Shown: piece after piece, positions 22,296-34,531 of the stretch
Position numbering within the stretch: the stretch's first letter is position 1
Layout: every line of letters begins with the position of its first letter
Assembly (NCBI GenBank): GCA_028386065.3
Contig: JAKUCV010007746.1
Coordinates: 1 to 64,000 of the forward strand
Direction: 5' to 3'
DNA: 64,000 nt
Source of the DNA: Turnera subulata
Lineage: Eukaryota > Streptophyta > Magnoliopsida > Malpighiales > Passifloraceae
Notes under the pieces: generated by a model
The model's database searches: none
Told to the model about the DNA's origin: nothing
What the model saw: the letters and a program-made list of their open reading frames with translations, nothing else
Made by a program: the position numbers and the translations under genes

Positions 22296-24060
22296 TCAAA
22301 GCCTAAGTAGTCCTTGAGACGGAATATGTTTCACAAACACATCTCTAGGTATAGGCTTAGTCAATGGATCTGCCAACATATCTCCTGTAGATAAATACTT
22401 CACGTTCACCACCTTGCGCGCAACCATGTCTCTCGCATAGTTATACTTGATATCTATGTGTTTGGTTTTACAATGAAACTTAGGGTCCTTTGTGGAAGAA
22501 ATTGTTGCCTGACTGTCATAGTAGACTGTTACTGGTTCAGCATTTTCTACTTTATCCACAAGTCGTTCTAAGAATCTTTTCAACCAAACAGCCTCTTGTG
22601 CTGCTGATGCAAGAGCCACATATTCGGCTTCCATCGTGGACAAGGATACACAAGATTGTTTCTTACTGCTCCATGATATGGCAACACCACTTAGTAAGAA
22701 AACATATCCACAGGTAGACTTTCTATCATCTGGATCTCCTCCATGGTCAGCATCTGTGTATCCAATCAATTGCAGATCCTGTCTGCCTTGATAACAAAGC
22801 GAGTAATCAGCAGTTCCTTTTAGGTATCTCATTATTCTCTTCACTGCTTTCCAATGTGCTAGGCCTGGGTCAGAATGATACCTGTTTACCAAGCCAACTG
22901 CTTGACAGATATCTGGTCTAGTGCATACCATAGTACACATCAGACTTCCGACTGCGCTCTGATATGGAACTCGGCTCATTTGTTTTCTTTCTTCAAGAGT
23001 CTTAGGACACATGTGATTTCCCAAGATATGGCCTTTGCTGATAGGAGTATCAATTGGGTTACAATTCTGCATATTAAATCGTTCAAGAACTTTTCTAATA
23101 TAATTCTCTTGGGAGAGGTATAATAGTTTCTTGGAACGATCTCTCGAAATCTTTACTCCAAGAATATATGCAGCTTCACCCATATCCTTCATCTCAAATT
23201 GAGATGACAACCAGGTCTTAACCTCGTTGATGAACCCATATCATTTCTAGCTATAAGCATGTCATCAACATATAATGTCAAAATTACAAACTTGTTTCTA
23301 GATCTTTTGATATACACACAATGGTCTTCTTCCATCATAGTAAAATCGTTTGATAGGACGACATTGTGAAAACGTATATACCACTACCTTGAAGATTGTT
23401 TAAGACCATAAATAGACTTCAAAAGTCTACAAACCTTATGTTCGTGGCCCTTTTCAATGAAACACTCAGGTTGTTCCATGTAAATCTCTTCGCTCAATTC
23501 ACCATTGAGAAAAGTAGTCTTTACATCCATCTGATGTAATTCTAGATCTAAGTTTGCAGCAATAGCTAGAATTAGGCGAGTAGAGGTAAAGCGTACAACA
23601 GGTGAGAAAGTCTCTTTGTAGTCTATCCCAACTTGTTGTGTATACCCTTTTGCCACCAGTCGAGCCTTATATCTCTCAACTGTGCCATCAGCCTTGAGCT
23701 TGATCTTGAGAACCCATTTGTTTCCAATGGCTTTACATCCTTTGGGGAGATCAATTAGTTCCCAAACTTTGTTGACTCGCATGGACTCCATCTCGTCTTC
23801 CATTACTTTTGTCCATTTATCCTTGGCAGGGCATGAGAGAGCCTCTTTTACATTTCTTGGCTCATGATCATCATGCAGGAGCATCATAAAGAGTTCACCG
23901 CCTTTGATGTCAAATCGTCGGCGAGGAGTCTTTACACGTGAACCACGTCTTAATTGTGATTCATTGTTCCCATCTGGATCAATATGGCTCCCACTCGGAT
24001 AAAAAATGTTAATCTTACTCCCACTTGTAATAAGATGCATTTTGTCACTCCCACTTGAAG
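22296..24060 (-). pseudogene. Element G reverse transcriptase and RNase H
   Basis: RT begins with the WxxAMxxEM-like KWTKVMEDEMESM, then GNKWVLKIKLKADG, ERYKARLVAKGYTQ, DYKETFSPVVR, the catalytic QMDVKTTFLNGEL, and YGLKQSSR followed by an in-frame stop (about 23383). The second catalytic motif is LYVDDMLIA, and a one-base shift near 23240 moves the rest to the frame open at 22296-23210. That part contains GSLMCTMVCTRPDI and the copia RNase H motifs IGYTDADHGGD, SWSSKKQ, MEAEYVA and CKTKHIDIKY. Residues for polymerase activity are still legible, but the stop and the shift rule out a working protein. Confidence 0.85.
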
Positions 24061-24254
24061 TAACAGGATTACTTTCATTCGCATTTGATGATGAAGGAGG
24101 TTGCTAATGAGAGACAAACTCATCATCTGCTAAAATTCTCCCACTCGAATGAAGTGATCCCTGATCCTCATTCTCAAACAAAGATAGGTCTTTTCCTACC
24201 TGACCCTTCTGAGGAAACTCATCCTCTAAGAATGTGGCATCGCGCGACTCAAAT

Positions 24255-25217
24255 TCAGTTACACTCCCACTGTCTTGTTGGCTTATGAACACATAACCCT
24301 TTGAGGTTTTCAGAGTATCTAATAAAGATACTTTTCTTCCTTCTTGGGCCTAATTTCCCATGTCTATGAGAAGAATCATGTGTATAAGCAGCACAACCCC
24401 AAGGTCTTAGAACACTCAGGTCGGGTTGTCTACCAGTCCACAACTCATATGGAGTGGTTGCAACTGATTTTGTAGGCACCCGGTTAAGTATATAGGCAGC
24501 TGTCAGTAAGGCATCACCCCAAAAGGTAATTGGCAATTGAGCTTGTGCCATCATTGACCTAACCATCTCTAGAAGAGTTCTATTCCGTCTCTCTGCAACA
24601 CCATTTTGTCGAGGAGTGCTAGGTATAGTCAACTAATGAACTATGCCCTTTTCATCACAAATTCCTTTAAATTGGGCCGAGAGATACTCGCGGCCACGAT
24701 CAGTTTGAATGGCCTTAATCTTTCGATCCAATTGATTTTCCACTAAGCTCATATAGCATTGGAAGCATGTTAGTGCCTCTGATTTGTGGGAAATTAGATA
24801 GATATAACCATACCGAGTGTAGTCATCTATAAATGTGATGAAATAGTATGCTCCGTGCCTGGCCCTAACATTCATAGGCCCACAGATGTCTGAATGGACT
24901 AATTGCAAAGGAAATTCAACTCTGATTGCCTTACCAAAAGATTTTCGTGCTGATTTTCCAGCTAGACAACATTCACAAGTAGACAGTTCCACTTGTTTGA
25001 TGCTTGGAAGCAAACCTTGTTTTGCTAACCTTTGCATCCTTTGTTGGCCAATGTGACCAAGTCTAGCATGCCATAAATTTGCATCAACGTCATAATTACG
25101 CGAAGCAATAATCATTGAAAAACAAGCATTATTATTAATAGAAATATCATCCAAATCCATAACATAAAATCCTCCGGTCATGTAACCAAAACCAAATAAG
25201 GTTGAACATAAAGTCAA
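24255..25217 (-). pseudogene. Element G integrase
   Basis: A pre-integrase zinc finger is visible (LWHARLGHIG ... CECCLAGKSAR), then the integrase core with HSDICGP (first Asp), IQTDRGREYL (second Asp) and, after an in-frame stop near 24633, [17 protein letters not shown], which carries the catalytic Glu. It ends with [19 protein letters not shown]. The stop between the second Asp and the Glu kills the D,D-35-E core. Confidence 0.85.
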
Positions 25218-25299
25218 CTTAACGAAATTGTCATGAAATCACAAAGTGAAACCCAAACTTGTTAAAGTTTTGACAGAGATAATATTTCGATGAATCGAA

Positions 25300-26373
25300 G
25301 GAGCATAGAGAACATCATGTAGGAGAAGGTCTCGGCCACCACGCAGGACTAACTTGCATGATCCAATCCCTTCAACAACAACTTTAGAGTTGTTTCCCAC
25401 ATATATCTATTTTGCTCCACGTGTGACCCGCCGAAAGTCAACAAAGGCATCACGTTCCCGCGCTATGTGGTCTGTGGCTCCTGAGTCTACAATCCACATA
25501 GGATTAGATTCAGTTAGAAAAACAGAGCTAAAAACACAAAGTTCACCAGCATAAGCAATTGAAAGTACCTGTTTCTTAGGCTCAGTGCAATCACGAGCAT
25601 AGTGACCCTTTTGGTTACAATTATAGCACTTAACACGTGCCATATTGGTACTTCCAAGATGCTTCTTTTTGCCTTGTTGTTCTGTCTTGGACTTCTTTTT
25701 AGGCTGAGCAGGCCCATTTTTCTTTCTCCAATACTTTCTTTTCGAACCACCCTTGGCTTTGGAAGTTGCCATATGCAACTCAGCTTGTGGCTTTCCAGCC
25801 TCACGCCTTTCCTCTTCCAGCTCAAGGTGTTTTCGGTCATCTTCTAGATTATTGATTCGAACATTATGGGTGAGATGCATTTTCATTTGCTCCAGTCAAC
25901 GGGCAAAGAACGTATGGCTGCTTGGATTTGTTGCTCATCAGTTAGGACATGCCCAGAATTCATTAATTCCCTGATCATATTGGCCATATGCCTCATATGT
26001 TGTTTCATTGTATGACCTGGGTTTTTCTTGTAGGAATCAAAATTGATTGTCAAGGACCACAATTTTGTTGCTGATAAAGTACTATAACTTGTCCTTAAAG
26101 TATTCCACATAGCCATAGCTGTTGGAAGGTCCTTGCAATCGAGGAAAATATCCTCTTCCACTGCACTCAGCAGTGTTCTCCGAGCAATGGAATCCTTTTT
26201 CTTCCAAGCATCATAAGCCTCACGATCACGCCTATGCTGGGCCGTATTCCCAGTTTCAGGCTCATTCATGACATGATTGATTGCCTCAAGAGCCTATTCC
26301 TCTTCTAGCACATACTGGATCTTGTGACTCCAGACTTCATAATTATCGCCGTTTAGCTTCAACCCTTTGTTGA
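25300..26373 (-). pseudogene. Element G gag, zinc knuckle and protease
   Basis: The gag start (GLKLNGDNYEVW ... ) is followed by the conserved AMAMWNTLRTSY and MKQHMRHMANMI gag region. A one-base shift near 25885 precedes LELEEERREAG, a Lys-rich stretch, the CCHC knuckle CYNCNQKGHYARDC and the aspartic protease motif WIVDSGATDHI. The first ~14 gag codons lie on the far side of element B. Confidence 0.85.
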
Positions 26374-29259
26374 TGAAACGCCCCGACCCGTATTTACCGT
26401 GCACAGTAAACACAAGCCGGAACTGTGACAACCCAACCCAAAATGAAACCAGCATACAGTGTATACAACAAGAACATGGGCTCAACAGCCCAAAGTAAAA
26501 TCAACAATAGAAACTCATCCGGCCCAATGGCCCAATAATAACAAAGTATGCACAGCGGAAGACTTAAAGACTTACTAACACTGTATGCGTAATGGATGCA
26601 ACCTATGGATCCAAGCCCGTCCAAGGGATAACGCCACAGCCTGTCTGGAATGCACCAAGCCTGTACAACAAACAACTCATCCTACGGGATGAAAGCCCGC
26701 AGGTAAGGGGTGAGTCCGAAGTGCTCACGACAATGGAAAGACGATCAATATGGACACTAAAAATTACTCAAGTCAAATAAAACAGTCAAACCCAAAGACA
26801 AAACCCAAGAGACTCAAGTAAAATCCAATTACTCAATTTTATCTTTTCGGGCCCCGTCACGGATAAGCTAGGGTTGTACCAGGTTATCAACCTGTTCCTG
26901 GTGCCAGATCAAAAAGAACCCAGGGATAGACATCCCAAAAATAACAAACCGGGATAGACATCCCAAGCATAGACATGCTTATCACACGAACCCAGATCAT
27001 GGCCACCACAAAACAGTCTCTAACCATCCGGTCGTACCTCTACTTTCCACGTGACAATTATATTACCGTCGTCAAAAACCAAACTCAAGGATCGACATCC
27101 CTAACCAAAATACCGGGATAGACATCCCCTCTAAAATACCAAGGATCGACATCCTTGTCACAATTTATTAATTAATCCATTATATTTAGTGCCAAAACGA
27201 CTCAAGGATAAACATCTAGAACTCAAAGTACGGGGATAAACATCCCAAAAACCAACATGGGATAAACATCCCGACCACAATCACAACAATGGGATAAACA
27301 TCCCAAAAACCAAACAGAACACCGGGATAAACATCCCGACAACAATCACAACAAATGCAATCATCAACAATGCAATAAACATCAAGCACAATAACTAAGT
27401 AATACAGGCACATATTGAAGGAAATCCATCCTCACCTTGGCCGATTACTCAACTCCGGAAACTATGACCGGTCCGACGCCGGCTCCTCGGGAAACTGCCC
27501 GATATCAAACCTATACAACAAAACCATATATACACATAAATGCACATAATCGGTATGCTATGATGCCAATACTACGAAATTACCCATCCCAATTCTTATC
27601 CGTTATTATTATCTTTTATCGAAAATATTTTACCGTACGTATTTCCGAATATAATTTCGGTACCATACTTTAATTAAAATTCTTTTCAAAATAATTTTCA
27701 TAAAATAACTATAATTTCCAAAATTATAATTACTATAATTTTTCCGGAAATTATGTCATATGTATATATATTTTCCAAAATATTGTTATTATTATTATTT
27801 TTTTATAAAACTATTTACCATAATATAATTACTAATTATTATTATATTAGGAAACCATATTTTCCAGTAAACATGATTATATAAATTTATTTTTCTGAAA
27901 ATAAATACGAATTATAAATATACATATTTACATTTTCCAAGGTAAAATACTTTTCTAACAATTTTAAATCAACATAATTACATATATTTCTGAAATATAC
28001 CATATATATTTTTCAAGAATAACAACATATTTATAGAATACTCCAGAAATACATCCAAGGTATATATTTTATTTTTAAATAAACATAATACTAATTTTTC
28101 AAAACAAAATATAATTATCTTTAAGTTTTCAAAATCAAGTATATATACACATATATATATTTTTCTTCCCAAAATCATAATTAAAACTAAATATATTTTC
28201 AAAATATAAATACACATTTTTTTCCAAATTATCTATCAGAAAATAGATATACATATATATATATATACATATATAAAAATAAAAAGGACAGGTCAACCCG
28301 GTTCCGGTCAAACCCAGAACCAGGCGCGACCCGCCCGTCAAAACGGGTCGGAAAACCCGGATCTTGCTCACCTCGACGACGGTGGCGGCGCGTGCTCGAG
28401 GAGGAAGCAAGCGCGGGGAAGGCGAGGCGAAGGCGACTCCTCAGGCGGCGGAAGGAAGCGCTGGCGTCGTCGACGGGCTAAGCAGGAGCGGCTAAGGCAC
28501 GACCTGCGGGTTGCACGACGGGTCAATGGCTGTTGGCGGCGCGTCGACGGACGAAACCGGCAGGAGGCGACGGGGTCTTGATGGCGACGGCGAGACGAGG
28601 CCAACGGTGGCGGTGGTGCAGCGAACGGCGGCCTGGAGCTCGTCGTGGTGAACAGTGCAGAGGCGGGGAGGAAGATGGTGTACTATGCGGGTTTTTCCTT
28701 TTTTCCCGATTTTTCTTCTTTTTTTCTTCTTTTTTTTTTCATTTTTTTTCTATTTTTTTTCATTTTCTGATTGGCTCTTTTTATTGTTTTCTATATTTCT
28801 CTTTTTTTTTCTTTTCTTTCTTTTTTTTCTCTTTTCTCTTTTTTTTCTCTCTTTTTCTTTTTCTCTCTTTTTTTTCTTTTCTCTCTTTTTTTTTTCTTTT
28901 TTTTCTCCTCTCCTCTCTTCCTCTCCTTCTTCTGCTTCCTTCCTTAAATAAACAGTGGAAATACTGTTAATCTTGTGATTAACAATAATGCAGGCGGGTC
29001 CGATCCGGACCAGAAAATAACTGATACCCCCTTAGTTATTTTCCGGTGTGATTTTCCGAGAAATTCCGAAACCCGAAAAATACCAACTTAGTTCCGAAAA
29101 ATCCACGGAAAAATCACGAGCGCGGGAAAACCCTCGGTTTTAAAAAAAAACTCCCGATTTACCTTGAATTAATTACCCAAGATTAATTCAACAGTAAATC
29201 ACGGTAAAAAGACTTCTACAGTCCCGGTAAAAATCAAAAATTTTACCCGGGCTGTTACA
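26374..29259 (-). repeat. 3' LTR of element B
   Basis: 2886 bp; starts TGAAACGCCCC and ends GCTGTTACA on the plus strand. It contains the CT-rich tract, GC-rich island, AT-rich block and hairpin array seen in element A, all reversed. Confidence 0.9.
26930..27330 (-). repeat. GGGAT-type hairpin array in the 3' LTR of B
   Basis: About ten dyads such as GGGATAGACATCCC, GGGATAAACATCCC, AAGCATAGACATGCTT and AAGGATCGACATCCTT. One (around 27205) has lost its pairing (AAGGATAAACATCTAG). The other LTR of B has the same set at about 32175-32600. Confidence 0.85.
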
Positions 29260-29290
29260 GTCTACCCACTTTAAAAAGAATTTCGTCCCC
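29260..29290 (-). other. Polypurine-tract region of element B
   Basis: On the minus strand GGGGACGAAATTC and TTTTTAAAGTGGGTAGAC abut the 3' LTR, as in A. Confidence 0.7.
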
Positions 29291-29403
29291 AAAATTCCGT
29301 CTTATCCGTGGGTCCTACCACGATAAGATTCTGGCACACTCTGCCAGGTATCCAACCTCAACATGAGATACCGCTTATACCCTTAAGCGACATCTCATCC
29401 GCT

Positions 29404-29411
29404 TATAAATA
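29404..29411 (+). promoter_or_regulatory. TATA box of aORF1 in element B
   Basis: TATAAATA, 35 bp before the aORF1 ATG; same position and sequence in A. Confidence 0.55.
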
Positions 29412-29445
29412 CCAAATCTCATGACTGGCATACTCACACATAGTC

Positions 29446-29823
29446 ATGGACTCTCCACTAAGATCTCGAACGACCTCAGACTCCGAGAACAACAGCTACA
29501 TCGGCGGCACAGCTTTCCCGACAAGCTCCGATGAAGAGCCTCCAAAGAAACGGTTCAAGACCAGCATCATCGGCCTGAAGGAACACATGGTCGTTTCCCC
29601 AAAACGACGGAAGAAGCGTGCCAACAAGAAGGCTGAAGACAAGAAAGGCAAGGCGGTAGCTAAGAGCAGCACTCCGCAACAGAAGCTGACGCAACTGAAC
29701 GTCTCGCTGAGGAAGATCAGCTCGGCGGTGGCGCAAATCGAACTGGCGTGCGCGGAGCTGTTCCCACACATGGAGAACGTGCAAAAACTTGTAAAAGATC
29801 TAGAGAAGCAAGTAATTCCATAG
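29446..29823 (+). CDS. aORF1: small basic protein with NLS and C-terminal coiled coil, antisense in element B
   Basis: 125 codons, uninterrupted. Residues 1-35 are Ser/Thr/Asp/Glu-rich (MDSPLRSRTTSDSEN...). Around 34-70 lie two basic clusters, KKRFK and PKRRKKRANKK, which look like a bipartite nuclear localisation signal. Residues about 78-122 form an amphipathic helix with heptad-like hydrophobics (LTQLNVSLRKI, VQKLVKDLEKQV), likely a coiled coil. I recognise no family. Element A carries the same gene with one stop codon. It is antisense to the retrotransposon and lies upstream of aORF2, each with its own TATA box. From composition I infer a nuclear protein that self-associates; the function is unknown. 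It is absent from the copia-type elements. Confidence 0.7.
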   Translation: MDSPLRSRTTSDSENNSYIGGTAFPTSSDEEPPKKRFKTSIIGLKEHMVVSPKRRKKRANKKAEDKKGKAVAKSSTPQQKLTQLNVSLRKISSAVAQIELACAELFPHMENVQKLVKDLEKQVIP

Positions 29824-30520
29824 AGTACTTCTTCTCCGATGTAAAACCTTATGAAATAAATAAAATAAATTTCCTTTTAAAGTCAAAATCTCTTATGTTA
29901 AGAAATCTTATGTTAAACGGAAAATAAAACATCTCAAAGCAAAATAAGAATCAACTATAAGAATATAGAATAAAATTTAAAGAAATTAACAACAAAACTC
30001 GTTTAACAGAATCAAAACAAAAAGAAATTAAAACCAAGACATGTTTTCATGAACGGTGCTCGTATCGGACGTGAACATCCTCGAATCACGAAACGTAATG
30101 TACGCAACTAAGGGTGACGATCACGAGAGCGTCCTGTGTCCCTCGAAAGAAACGTACCCACTTGTTCACAAATTCCGCATAAGCCAAAAACGTCTGTCAG
30201 GTCTCGTATCTCTCCACGATGTCCAAACAGCTGAAAACTTGTCGCACATGTGCTCTACTCGAGGTGTGGTCCCATCCGTCTAGCCTCAACGGTCACGAAT
30301 GCATGTGATAAAAGATGCAAGAAAATATAGAAAGGCCATAAAAGAAAGGACAAAGTAGCCAGAGCGAAAGAAAATCAAGAGAAGGAAAAAGGTTGAAAAA
30401 ACTCTGGCACGGTAGTCCGAGAAACGCGTAAAGTAACAAGGCAATAAATGAAAGCAACGACAAATTTTCAAAAAGCAAAATCTTGAAAATAAAAAACGTA
30501 AATCACGCTCCCCATAAGAG

Positions 30521-30528
30521 TATAAAAG
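30521..30528 (+). promoter_or_regulatory. TATA box of aORF2 in element B
   Basis: TATAAAAG about 109 bp before the ATG, in a block identical to element A. Confidence 0.65.
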
Positions 30529-30636
30529 AAGGAGCGGTGATGTGTAAATCATCAAAAGCATTTTAAAGCAGTCAAACACTCAAGCAAACAAAACCACAAA
30601 TCGCTGAAAAACAAAAGACCAATACGTCCCAACGCA

Positions 30637-31320
30637 ATGCCTGCTCCATCCTCAGTCCTCTTCGTCGAAGGTGCCAATCTTGGCAGAAGGAACCGTCTGG
30701 CCTACAGCATGGTCAACGAACGTGCTGAAGAGCTACCGAACGAGCTCGGAAGGATGCCTCGTCTAGTCTTCGTCGACGAACTCTACTCCTCGAGATTCTT
30801 CATCACTCCCATGGAAGAGGTGTTCTTCCTAGAGGACCGCGGCACTCTGAGGACCTCATACTACGGATCGGCAAACTCCATGATGTTCTTCATCTCCGAA
30901 AGGCTACAGGAGTTCAACCTGGAGTCCACTTGCCAAACTGTGGAGCAAGGTGCCTACTATCAACTCTCGATGACGGCCTAGAGCATGCCCAGAATGACTC
31001 GGCTACCTCCAACTTGGCCAAAGGTACGGCTACTGGTGTGGCACTGTAGAGGAGTTGCAAGGCGTGCCCAGGAGTTCTCACGTACTCTGAGGGACCTGAA
31101 GAACCAATATAAGCCGAACATGGTTCTTCTGACGGAGACCCAGTGGCAACCCCGAGACGATCACGGTCTCATCCCACTCCGATTCCCTCAAGCTAACCAG
31201 TTCGAGATTCCTGGCCAGCACGACAGAGGCGGCATGTGGTTCTCTTGGAGCGACAGAGTCACGGTCAACATCAACAGCGACCCAAATAGTTTCCGTGTCA
31301 ACGTCGTTCCAAATCGTTAA
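30637..31320 (+). pseudogene. aORF2 of element B (antisense gene, one in-frame stop)
   Basis: Frame of 228 codons interrupted by a single TAG (30979-30981), where copy A has CAG. The N-terminal part (MPAPSSVLFVEGANLGRRN ... VFVDELYSSRFF ... LEDRGTLR ... YYGSANS) is the unfamiliar domain. The C-terminal part has LVWHCRG instead of the WNCRG seen in A, C, D and E, so the EEP-like Asn is replaced by His. It continues MVLLTETQW, RFEIP-like and RGGMWFSW, ending VNVVPNR. The stop and the His suggest it was already inactive when copied or decayed since. Confidence 0.82.
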
Positions 31321-31466
31321 ATGTATTTTTTTATTTTTATGAAATATCAAAAATCAATGTAATATTTCCCTTTTTATAAAATATCATGTAATATTTTCCC
31401 TTTGTAATGAAATTATCAATATTATTAATAATATTTGCATTTCCGCTTATTATGGCATCATTTACC

Positions 31467-31514
31467 TCATATGTGTACGCTCTGCGACAGCTGGCGTCCC
31501 TCGACTGGATCCAT
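31467..31514 (-). pseudogene. Vestigial gag start of element B
   Basis: MDPVEGRQLSQSVHI then a stop, the same as in A apart from an earlier stop. It lies about 115 bp inside the 5' LTR. Confidence 0.5.
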
Positions 31515-31612
31515 AATGCACTTAACTAAAATGATAAAACAATAAACAAATGGAGCGAACTATGCAAACAAGACAACAAACACACAAAGACTGCCCAACA
31601 AGACCTAACGCC

Positions 31613-31628
31613 CGCTCCGCTACCAAAA
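31613..31628 (-). other. Primer-binding site of element B
   Basis: TTTTGGTAGCGGAGCG on the minus strand next to the 5' LTR; identical to A. Confidence 0.75.
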
Positions 31629-33510
31629 TGAAACGCCCCGACCTGTATTTACCGTACACAGTAAACACAAGCCGGAACTGTGACAACCCAACCCAAAATG
31701 AAACCAGCATACAGTGTATACGACGAGAACACGGGCTCAACAACCCAAAGTAAAATCAACAATAGAAACTCATCCGGCCCAATGGCCCAATAATAACAAA
31801 AGTATGCACAGCGGAAGACTTAAAGACTCACTAACACTGTATGCGTAATAGATGCAACCTATGGATCCAAGCCCGTCCAAGGGATAACGCCGCAGCCTGT
31901 CTGGTATGCACCAAGCCTGTACAACAAACAACTCATCCTACGGGATGAAAGCCCGTAGGTGAGGGGTGAGTCCGAAGTGCTCACGACAATAGAAAGACGA
32001 TCAATATGGACACTAAAAATTACTCAAGTCAAATAAAACAGTCAAACCCAAAGACAAAACCCAAGGGACTCAAGTAAAATCCAATTACTCAATTTTATCT
32101 TTCCGGGCCCCGTCACGGATAAGCTAGGGTCGTACCAGGTTATCAACCTGTTCCTGGTGCCAGATCAAAAAGAACCCAGGGATAGACATCCCAAAAATAA
32201 CAAACCGGGATAGACATCCCAAGCATAGACATGCTTATCACACGAACCCAGATCATGGCCACCACAAAACAGTCTCTAACCATCCGGTCTTACCTCTACT
32301 TACCACGTGACAATTATATTACCGTCGTCAAAAACAAAACTCACGGATCGACATCCCTAACCAAAATACCGGGATAGACATCCCCTCCAAAATACCAAGG
32401 ATCGACATCCTTGTCACAATTTATTAATTAATCCATTATATTTAGTGCCAAAACGACTCAAGGATAAACATCTAGAACTCAAAGTACGGGGATAAACATC
32501 CCAAAAACCAACATGGGATAAACATCCCGACCACAATCACAACAATGGGATAAACATCCCAAAAACCAAACAGAACACCGGGATAAACATCCCGACAACA
32601 ATCACAACAAATGCAATCATCAACAATGCAATAAACATCAAGCACAATAACCGAGTAATACAGGCACATATTGAAGGAAATCCATCCTCACCTTAGCCGA
32701 TTACTCAACTCCGGAAACTATGACCGGTCCGACGCCGGCTCCTCGGGAAACTGCCCGATATCAAACCTATACAACAAAACCATATATACACATAAATGCA
32801 CATAATCGGTATACTATGATGCCAATACTACGAAATTACCCATCCCAATTCTTATCCGTTATTATTATCTTTTATCGAAAATATTTTACCGTACGTATTT
32901 CCGAATATAATTTCGGTACCATACTTTAATTAAAATTCTTTTCAAAATAATTTTCATAAAATAACTATAATTTCCAAAATTATAATTACTATAATTTTTC
33001 TGGAAATTATGTCATATGTATATATATTTTCCAAAATATTAATATTATTATTATTATTTTTATAAAACTATTTACCATTATATAATTACTAATTATTATT
33101 ATATTAGGAAACCATATTTTCCAGTAAACATGGTTATATAAATTTATTTTTCTGAAAATAAATACCAATTATAAATATACATATTTACATTTTCCAAGGT
33201 AAAATACATTTCTAACAATTTTAAATCAACATAATTACATATATTTCAGAAATATACCATATATATTTTTCAAGAATAGCAACATATTTATAGAATACTC
33301 CAGAAATACATCCAAGGTATATATTTTATTTTTAAATAAACATAATACTAATTTTTCAAAACAAAATATAATTATCTTTAAGTTTTCAAAATCAAGTATA
33401 TATACACATATATATATTTTTCTTCCCAAAATCATAATTAAAACTAACTATATTTTCAAAATATAAATACACATTTTTTTCCAAATTATCTATCAGAAAA
33501 TAGATATACA

Positions 33511-33552
<42 letters not shown>

Positions 33553-34531
33553 AATAAAAAGGACAGGTCAACCCGGTTCCGGTCAAACCCAGAACCAGGC
33601 GCGACCCGCCCGTCAAAATGGGTCGGAAAACCCGGATCTTGCTCACCTCGACGACGGCGGCGGCGCGAGCTCGAGGAGGAAGCAAGCGCGGGGAAGGCGA
33701 GGCGAAGGCGACTCCTCAGGCGGCGGAAGGAAGCGCTGGCGTCGTCGACGGGCTGAGCAGGAGCGGCTAAGGCACGACCCGCGGGTTGCACGACGGGTCA
33801 ATGGCTGTTGGCGGCGCGTCGATGGACGAAACCGGCAGGAGGCGATGGGGTCTTGATGGCGACGGCGAGACGAGGCCAACGGTGGCGGTGGTGCAGCGAA
33901 CGGCGGCCTGGAGCTCGTCGTGGTGAACAGTGCAGAGGCGGGGAGGAAGATGGTGTACTGTGCGGGTTTTTCCTTTTTCCCGATTTTTCTTCTTTTTTTT
34001 CTTTCTATTTTTCTTTCATTTTCTTTCTATTTTTTTCATTTTCTGATTGGCTCTTTTTATTGTTTTCTGTATTTCTCTTTTTTTTCTTTTCTTTCTTTTT
34101 TTTCTCTTTTCTCTTTTTTTTCTCTCTTTTTCTTTTTCTCTCTTTGTTTCTTTTCTCTCTTTTTTTTTCTTTTTTTTCTCCTCTCCTCTCTTCCTCTCCT
34201 TCTTCTGCTTCCTTCCTTAAATAAACCGTGGAAATACTGTTAATCTTGTGATTAACAATAATGCAGGCGGGTCCGATCCGGACCAGAAAATAACTGATAC
34301 CCCCTTAGTTATTTTCCGGTGTGATTTTCCGGGAAATTCCGAAACCCGAAAAATACCAACTTAGTTCCGAAAAATCCACGGAAAAATCACGAGCGCGAGA
34401 AACCCTCTGTTTCGAAAAACGACTCCCGATTTACCTTGAATTAATTACCCAAGATTAATTCAACAGTAAATCACGGTAAAAAGACTTCTACAGTCCCGGT
34501 AAAAATAAAAAATTTTACCCGGGCTGTTACA
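31629..34531 (-). repeat. 5' LTR of element B
   Basis: 2903 bp, closely similar to 26374-29259. A (TA)n/(CA) tract at 33502-33551 is longer than in the other LTR (about 28246-28276), a post-insertion difference. Confidence 0.9.

Larger units (their letters stand above)
26374..34531 (-). mobile_element. Element B: second copy of the gag-pol-less gypsy-type family, two antisense genes
   Basis: Full-length copy of the element A family on the minus strand, flanked by GTTGA (26369-26373 and 34532-34536), inserted in the gag gene of G. LTRs are 26374-29259 and 31629-34531. The internal 2.4 kb carries the primer site (31613-31628), vestigial gag start (31467-31514), and the antisense genes aORF1 (29446-29823, intact) and aORF2 (30637-31320, one stop) on the plus strand. 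No RT, integrase, protease or full gag. LTRs differ little from each other, so insertion is fairly recent. Confidence 0.92.
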
